This document shows, piece by piece, positions 60,732 to 64,000 of a stretch of DNA of 64,000 nt. The position numbers were made by a program, and so were the translations under genes. The notes under the pieces were generated by a model. It had not been told where the DNA came from, searched no databases, and saw nothing but the letters and a program-made list of their open reading frames with translations. Each line of letters opens with the position of its first letter. The stretch's first letter is position 1. Source of the stretch: Saliniramus sp050485405 (GTDB lineage Bacteria > Pseudomonadota > Alphaproteobacteria > Rhizobiales > Beijerinckiaceae); NCBI GenBank assembly GCA_050485405.1, contig JBJHBI010000004.1, forward strand, positions 30,686 through 94,685. Reading direction: 5' to 3'.

Positions 60732-61610
60732 TCAAGCGGAAATACGTTGATCGAGATAGCAATCGCCCGCATCGTAGATCATCGAGATCACGAGCCGCTC
60801 GGGCGATGCGGCGGCCATCTGGCGGGCGAGGTGATAGTTCGCTCCGCTCGTAGGGCCCGGATAGAAGCCCGTTTCGCGGGCGAAACGCTTTTGCCCCTCG
60901 AAGGCCTCGGCATCCGAAACCGAGATCGCCCGGCTTACCTGCGCGAAATCGAGAAAGGGCGGCAGGACACCTACTGCCGTTCCCTTCTGTGCATGCTCGC
61001 CGAACCGGGCCTCGGCGAACGAACAGTTCTCGGGCTCGACCAGCACGAGTTCCACATCGGCGCAAACGTCGCGAAGAACCATTGTCAGCGCGGCGGCATG
61101 CGCCCCTGTTCCGGCCCCCAGAACAAGGCTGCACCCGGCGAACCGATCCAGATCCGCCCAAATCTGGCGCAAGAGCTCTGGGCCGGTTTCCTGCAGGTGG
61201 GCCTCGAAGTTGCCCGGGTTGGCGAATTGGTCGGTGAAGAAGTAGCCGTCTCCTTCTTCCGCCAGCAACGTCGCGATGACGTCGTTGGGCTGCATGCCTC
61301 GATGCAGGAGATCGAGGCCGACGAGACGGGCGCCGTATTCCCGGCACATGGCGCGCTTGAGCGCCGAGAAGGAGAGCCCGATCACCAGATCGACACCGAT
61401 ATCGTGCCTCGCCGCCTCGAAGGCCAATCCGATACCGAAGTTCCCACCACTTTTCTCCAGAATACGACGGGGGCCGCCCGGGCGCAGTTCGCCTGAGGCG
61501 ATCGCATTCTCGACTATGTATCGCGCCGCACGCGATTTATGGCTGCCTCCAGGGTTGAGGTGCTCCATCTTGATCCGAAGATTGTCGAGCGGAGAGATCA
61601 CGGGAATCAT
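60732..61610 (-). CDS. Divergent cysteine synthase-like fold-type II PLP enzyme
   Basis: A 292-residue enzyme of the CysK/SbnA superfamily. The Schiff-base lysine lies in EHLNPGGSHKSRAARYIV (K25); typical CysK reads NPGGSVKDR, so the Asp is replaced by Ser. The substrate loop is EKSGGNFGIG (CysK: TSGNTG), and the C-terminal loop is GPTSGANYH (CysK: GxSSGA). It also lacks the usual N-terminal IGNTPL strand and is ~25 residues shorter at the start. No upstream in-frame ATG extends it sensibly. Between a serine acetyltransferase and a methyltransferase gene, it probably adds an unusual nucleophile to O-acetylserine. Confidence 0.82.
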   Translation of the reverse strand: MIPVISPLDNLRIKMEHLNPGGSHKSRAARYIVENAIASGELRPGGPRRILEKSGGNFGIGLAFEAARHDIGVDLVIGLSFSALKRAMCREYGARLVGLDLLHRGMQPNDVIATLLAEEGDGYFFTDQFANPGNFEAHLQETGPELLRQIWADLDRFAGCSLVLGAGTGAHAAALTMVLRDVCADVELVLVEPENCSFAEARFGEHAQKGTAVGVLPPFLDFAQVSRAISVSDAEAFEGQKRFARETGFYPGPTSGANYHLARQMAAASPERLVISMIYDAGDCYLDQRISA

Positions 61611-61621
61611 GGATATACTCG

Positions 61622-62344
61622 CTAGGAAAGCCCGGCCAAAGCCGGAACACGCGCATTTTCCCCGAGGCTGCGCATGACCGGAGGCCCACCACGCAAAAGA
61701 GTGGTCCCGCGGGCGAGATCCTCCGTGATCGTGACGTCTGGTCCGATGAAACAATCGTCACCGACCACGATGGGACCGAAGACCTTGGCCCGCGCGCAAA
61801 TCTGTACACGATCTCCAATGCTCGGATGACGTTTGCCGTCCTCGGCGTCGGCGACCTCGCGCCCCCCGAGCGTGATGTTGTTGAGCAGATAGCAGTCATC
61901 GCCTATTTCGACTGTCTGGCCAATGACTGTGCCCCAGCCGTGGTCGATGACGAACCTTTTGCCTATATCTGCTTCGGGATGGATCTCGATGCCGGTATTC
62001 GAACGCGCCGCGAAGCTCAGATGCATCGCCTCACGCATCATTCCCTCGTCATCGCCGGCGCGAAGTATGAGTTCATTGGCGAGCCGGTAGCTAAATACGG
62101 CAAAGTAGGTGGAATACACCGAAACTAGGCATGATATAGGCTTGTGCCTCACGCTCGGATCGCGCTCATGATAGGCCAGCAGATCGGCGGACGCCTCACC
62201 CTCGACTGCATCCAGGATCGTTCGCCGGGTGCGCGTATCGAGCCCCGAGCGGACAAGGTCGAAGGCAATTTCGGACAGGCCACGCAGGAGGTCGGATGTG
62301 CGCGGATCAAGGGTGCTGCGAACCAACGGGCGCATGTTGCACAT
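61622..62344 (-). CDS. Serine O-acetyltransferase-like (CysE/SAT, left-handed beta-helix)
   Basis: About 240 residues. An N-terminal helical region (~1-110, ending HLSFAARSNTGIEIHPEADI) leads into a hexapeptide beta-helix with the SAT signature IGKRFVIDHGWGTVIGQTVE (catalytic His-Asp of CysE is DHGxG), followed by LNNITLGG and GDRVQICARAKVFGPIVVGD. It activates serine as O-acetylserine. The C-terminal tail ends ARVPALAGLS and lacks the final Ile used by CysE to bind CysK. Start assigned to ATG 62344 (MCNMRP); ATG 62335 is an alternative. First gene of the operon. Confidence 0.88.
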   Translation of the reverse strand: MCNMRPLVRSTLDPRTSDLLRGLSEIAFDLVRSGLDTRTRRTILDAVEGEASADLLAYHERDPSVRHKPISCLVSVYSTYFAVFSYRLANELILRAGDDEGMMREAMHLSFAARSNTGIEIHPEADIGKRFVIDHGWGTVIGQTVEIGDDCYLLNNITLGGREVADAEDGKRHPSIGDRVQICARAKVFGPIVVGDDCFIGPDVTITEDLARGTTLLRGGPPVMRSLGENARVPALAGLS

Positions 62345-62354
62345 CGTGGAACAT

Positions 62355-62398
62355 CTCTTCGCAAGAGGGTTCGGACGGGGCGACACTCGATAAGAGTG
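62355..62398 (-). promoter_or_regulatory. Two small dyads in the leader of the serine acetyltransferase gene
   Basis: CTCTT-CGC-AAGAG (62355-62367) overlaps the likely ribosome-binding AAGAGA of the acetyltransferase gene, so the hairpin would hide it in mRNA. CACTC-GATAA-GAGTG (62384-62398) lies 17 bp further upstream. Both are perfect 5-bp inverted repeats. They may be operator sites for the divergent AraC protein or RNA elements; the rest of the 62399-62575 gap shows no recognised motif. Confidence 0.4.
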
Positions 62399-62575
62399 GC
62401 CACCACGAGAACCTTAAGTAGTAGGACCCCGCACTCTATAGGAGATTCCTGTCATTTGATCGGAGCCGACGAAAACCCGGATTCGATCACGGGTACGCGT
62501 GGGACAATCCTGCTATCGACAATCGCACCCGAAGGGCATTAGTTTCTCCTTACGTGACCTGTTGCAGGGGAAGGG

Positions 62576-63412
62576 ATGCGGAAGGATCGAGACGATATCT
62601 GTCTGTGGCGCGACCGGAACGTTCTCGGAGGTATCGAGATGCTTCGAGCGACCTGCTTTGAATTCCGCTATCCGTTGCATACGCATGACACGTTCGTGAT
62701 CGCAGCCTTTCGGAACGGTGCCCAGAAGCACCAGATCGCCAGAAAACGTGGGGTCGCGTATCCCGGTACGGTGATGATCATCCCGCCGGGCGAGGCGCAT
62801 ACCGGCGAAAGCGCCGAGCGCGACGGCGGATGGGAGTATTCCGCCCTCTATCCTGCGGCTGGAGTGCTCGACGCACTGTCACGCGAGTTGTTTCAGGAAT
62901 GCCGCGGCTCGCTGGATTTCGGAGCGGAATTGTTGATCGAAGATTCCGAGATGGCCGCACGGCTGCTCGCAGCCTGTGAAACTGCCGAGCGTTCGCCCGA
63001 TGCCATCGCACGCGAGGAAGCGATCTATGGTGCGCTGGACATGCTTGTACAGCGATACGGTCAAAGAACTTCGCCGAGCACACTTCGCAAGGCACCGGAT
63101 GCGCGTATCCGTCGCGCACTCGACTTTATCCATGCTCACTACGATCAGCCGCTTCGGCTCAAGGATATTGCGCTACAAGTCGATCTGAGTGAGTTCCATT
63201 TCATGCGAACCTTCAAGGCGCAAATGAACGTTACGGTCTATCGCTATCTGATGCAGGTTCGGCTCAAAGCAGCCAAGGCTCTCCTCGCCGCTGGAAACGC
63301 TGCTGCGGAAGCTGCTGTCGGCGTTGGATTTTACGATCAGAGCCATTTCACCGGAAACTTCCGGCGCTTTTTCGGGGTAACACCACGGCTGTACGCATCG
63401 GCGTGCCGATAA
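62576..63412 (+). CDS. AraC-family transcriptional regulator (cupin sensor domain)
   Basis: A 278-residue regulator. Residues ~20-150 form an AraC-type cupin (FEFRYPLHTHDTFVIAAFRN, VMIIPPGEAHTGE) and ~175-278 carry the double HTH (LKDIALQVDLSEFHFMRTFK, and AAVGVGFYDQSHFTGNFRRF then FGVTPRLY). ATG 62576 follows AGGGGAAGGG. It is divergent from the serine acetyltransferase-AzlCD operon, a common arrangement for AraC proteins controlling amino-acid exporters, and likely senses the exported amino acid or its precursor. Confidence 0.92.
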   Translation: MRKDRDDICLWRDRNVLGGIEMLRATCFEFRYPLHTHDTFVIAAFRNGAQKHQIARKRGVAYPGTVMIIPPGEAHTGESAERDGGWEYSALYPAAGVLDALSRELFQECRGSLDFGAELLIEDSEMAARLLAACETAERSPDAIAREEAIYGALDMLVQRYGQRTSPSTLRKAPDARIRRALDFIHAHYDQPLRLKDIALQVDLSEFHFMRTFKAQMNVTVYRYLMQVRLKAAKALLAAGNAAAEAAVGVGFYDQSHFTGNFRRFFGVTPRLYASACR

Positions 63413-63451
63413 CCGGGCCTCGGATCTGCAATCCACCCACTACCAGTCCAG

Positions 63452-63468
63452 AGGGGGCCTGCCCCTTT
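63452..63468 (+). terminator. Weak terminator candidate after the AraC gene
   Basis: AGGGG and CCCCT form a 5-bp stem with a GCCTG loop, followed by TTAC. It lies 40 bp after the stop. The short stem and brief T run make it weak. Confidence 0.3.
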
Positions 63469-63527
63469 ACATCCATTGAGCTTCGATTGGAGTCATGACA
63501 CGTTTTTGAGTTGGAGTTGGAGTTCCC

Positions 63528-63568
63528 CCGGTTTCGTGGACAGTGGCCTGCTGCCGGTTTCGTGGACA
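63528..63568 (+). repeat. Two 15-bp direct repeats at the left end of the IS3-family element
   Basis: CCGGTTTCGTGGACA occurs at 63528-63542 and 63554-63568, 26 bp apart, just upstream of the transposase genes. They probably belong to the terminal inverted-repeat region, where IS3-family ends often show TGGACA near the tip. A GAGTTG-type triplet repeat precedes them (63508-63524). The exact insertion boundary and target duplication cannot be fixed without the other end. Confidence 0.6.
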
Positions 63569-63604
63569 CCGCGATAAGGTGTTTGACGGAACTGGAGAGT
63601 GGGA

Positions 63605-63895
63605 ATGCGACGAAGGAAGTTCAGCCGCAAGTTCAAGCTTGAGGCAGTGAGATTGGTGAAGGATCGGGGCGTTTCGGTTGCGCAGGCGGCCCGCGATCTG
63701 GATTTGCACGAGAACGTGCTGCGCAATTGGATACGGGAGCTCAGTGCCGATCCGCAGCACGCCTTCCCCGGCCATGGTCAGATGAAGCCGGAGCAGCAGG
63801 AGATTGATCGACTGCGCAAGGAAGTTGCGAAGCTGAAGGCGGAGCGCGACATCCTGAAAAAGGCCGCAGCCTACTTCGCGAAGGAAGCGATATGA
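63605..63895 (+). CDS. IS3-family transposase OrfA
   Basis: A 96-residue DNA-binding subunit. The HTH_Tnp_1 region reads FSRKFKLEAVRLVKDRGVSV then AQAARDLDLHENVLRNWIRE, followed by a leucine-zipper helix (QQEIDRLRKEVAKLKAERDI, LKKAAAYFAKE). ATG 63605 has GGAG 7 bp upstream; a GTG two codons earlier is possible. Its stop overlaps the OrfB ATG (ATGA), where programmed frameshifting normally makes the fused transposase. Confidence 0.93.
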   Translation: MRRRKFSRKFKLEAVRLVKDRGVSVAQAARDLDLHENVLRNWIRELSADPQHAFPGHGQMKPEQQEIDRLRKEVAKLKAERDILKKAAAYFAKEAI

Positions 63896-64000
63896 GGTTC
63901 GCTTTCATTGCGAAGCACCGTTCGATCTGGCCGGTGGCATGGCTGTGCGAGGCGCTGGATGTGTCACGGTCGGGCTTCCATGCCTGGCTCAACCGCAGCC
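63892..64000 (+). CDS. IS3-family transposase OrfB, N-terminal part (truncated by window end)
   Basis: The first 36 residues (MRFAFIAKHRSIWPVAWLCE, then ALDVSRSGFHAWL) match the start of IS3-family OrfB, whose DDE integrase core would lie beyond the window. It starts at the ATG overlapping the OrfA stop. Open to the last base, so it is cut by the window, not broken. Confidence 0.9.
   Translation, partial: MRFAFIAKHRSIWPVAWLCEALDVSRSGFHAWLNRS

Larger units (their letters stand above)
63537..64000 (+). mobile_element. IS3-family insertion sequence, left part (right end beyond window)
   Basis: An IS3-type element begins around 63528-63540 and runs off the window. It has the standard OrfA/OrfB layout with overlapping frames and terminal repeats. 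It sits right after the AraC regulator, at the edge of the lower-GC amino-acid locus. It is a different copy from the decayed IS3 remnant at 1255-1515. Left boundary approximate. Confidence 0.8.

Noticed and set aside
61622..62344. Ordinary cysteine biosynthesis cysE
   Set aside because: Enzymatically plausible, but the operon partners (altered PLP enzyme, methyltransferase, exporter) and the missing C-terminal Ile argue for a specialised role, so no cysE symbol is given.

Overview
This window is about 66% GC and reads as a chromosomal segment of an alphaproteobacterium, most likely in the Hyphomicrobiales (Rhizobiales). The evidence is the L32, RsfS, RlmH, EnvC-like and CtpA gene group, MmcB, a DUF1178 protein and a GAAC-N7-GAAC LexA-type box. 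A fused glycine/sarcosine plus dimethylglycine N-methyltransferase (glycine betaine made from glycine) and an OpgH glucan synthase suggest a salt-tolerant organism. A halotolerant lineage such as Salinarimonadaceae would fit, but that is inference.

Layout. 1-2.5 kb: end of an unidentified gene, a NYN/LOTUS-type protein, a decayed IS3 transposase and a LysR regulator. 2.6-9.9 kb: a tightly coupled oligopeptide-type ABC transporter operon (permease, permease, ATPase, ATPase, binding protein) ending in a CocE/NonD hydrolase, divergent from the LysR gene. 10-15 kb: tRNA-Arg(ACG), an orphan sensor kinase, an FAD disulfide oxidoreductase and TerC. 15.2-18.1 kb: an NMT1/TauA-type ABC importer preceded by a terminator-like leader hairpin. 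18.1-28.8 kb: a sugar nucleotidyltransferase, an omega-amino acid transaminase, the betaine methyltransferase fusion, a GAF-5xPAS-GGDEF-EAL protein and OpgH. 28.8-30.5 kb: a type III polyketide synthase translationally coupled to an ICMT-family methyltransferase. 30.6-42.7 kb: mainly housekeeping and metal-handling genes, including a divergent mmcB/unknown pair around a LexA box. 42.9-49.4 kb: rpmF, rsfS, rlmH, envC-like, ctpA, an acyl-CoA synthetase and holC.

49.5-58.7 kb is an accessory catabolic locus. A seven-gene minus-strand operon (beta-keto acid cleavage enzyme, TRAP transporter DctP-DctQ-DctM, fused E1 alpha/beta 2-oxoacid dehydrogenase, Rid-family protein, HpcH/HpaI aldolase) is divergent from a hybrid histidine kinase and a NarL-type response regulator. 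No E2 or E3 gene is nearby.

58.8-63.4 kb is the most unusual locus. Five tightly packed minus-strand genes encode a serine acetyltransferase-like enzyme, a divergent cysteine synthase-like PLP enzyme, a SAM methyltransferase, and the amino-acid exporter pair AzlC-AzlD, with a divergent AraC regulator. I infer synthesis and export of a beta-substituted, methylated alanine-type amino acid. Base composition is visibly lower in GC here, and the locus lies beside a new IS3-family element (63.5-64 kb), so recent acquisition is plausible.
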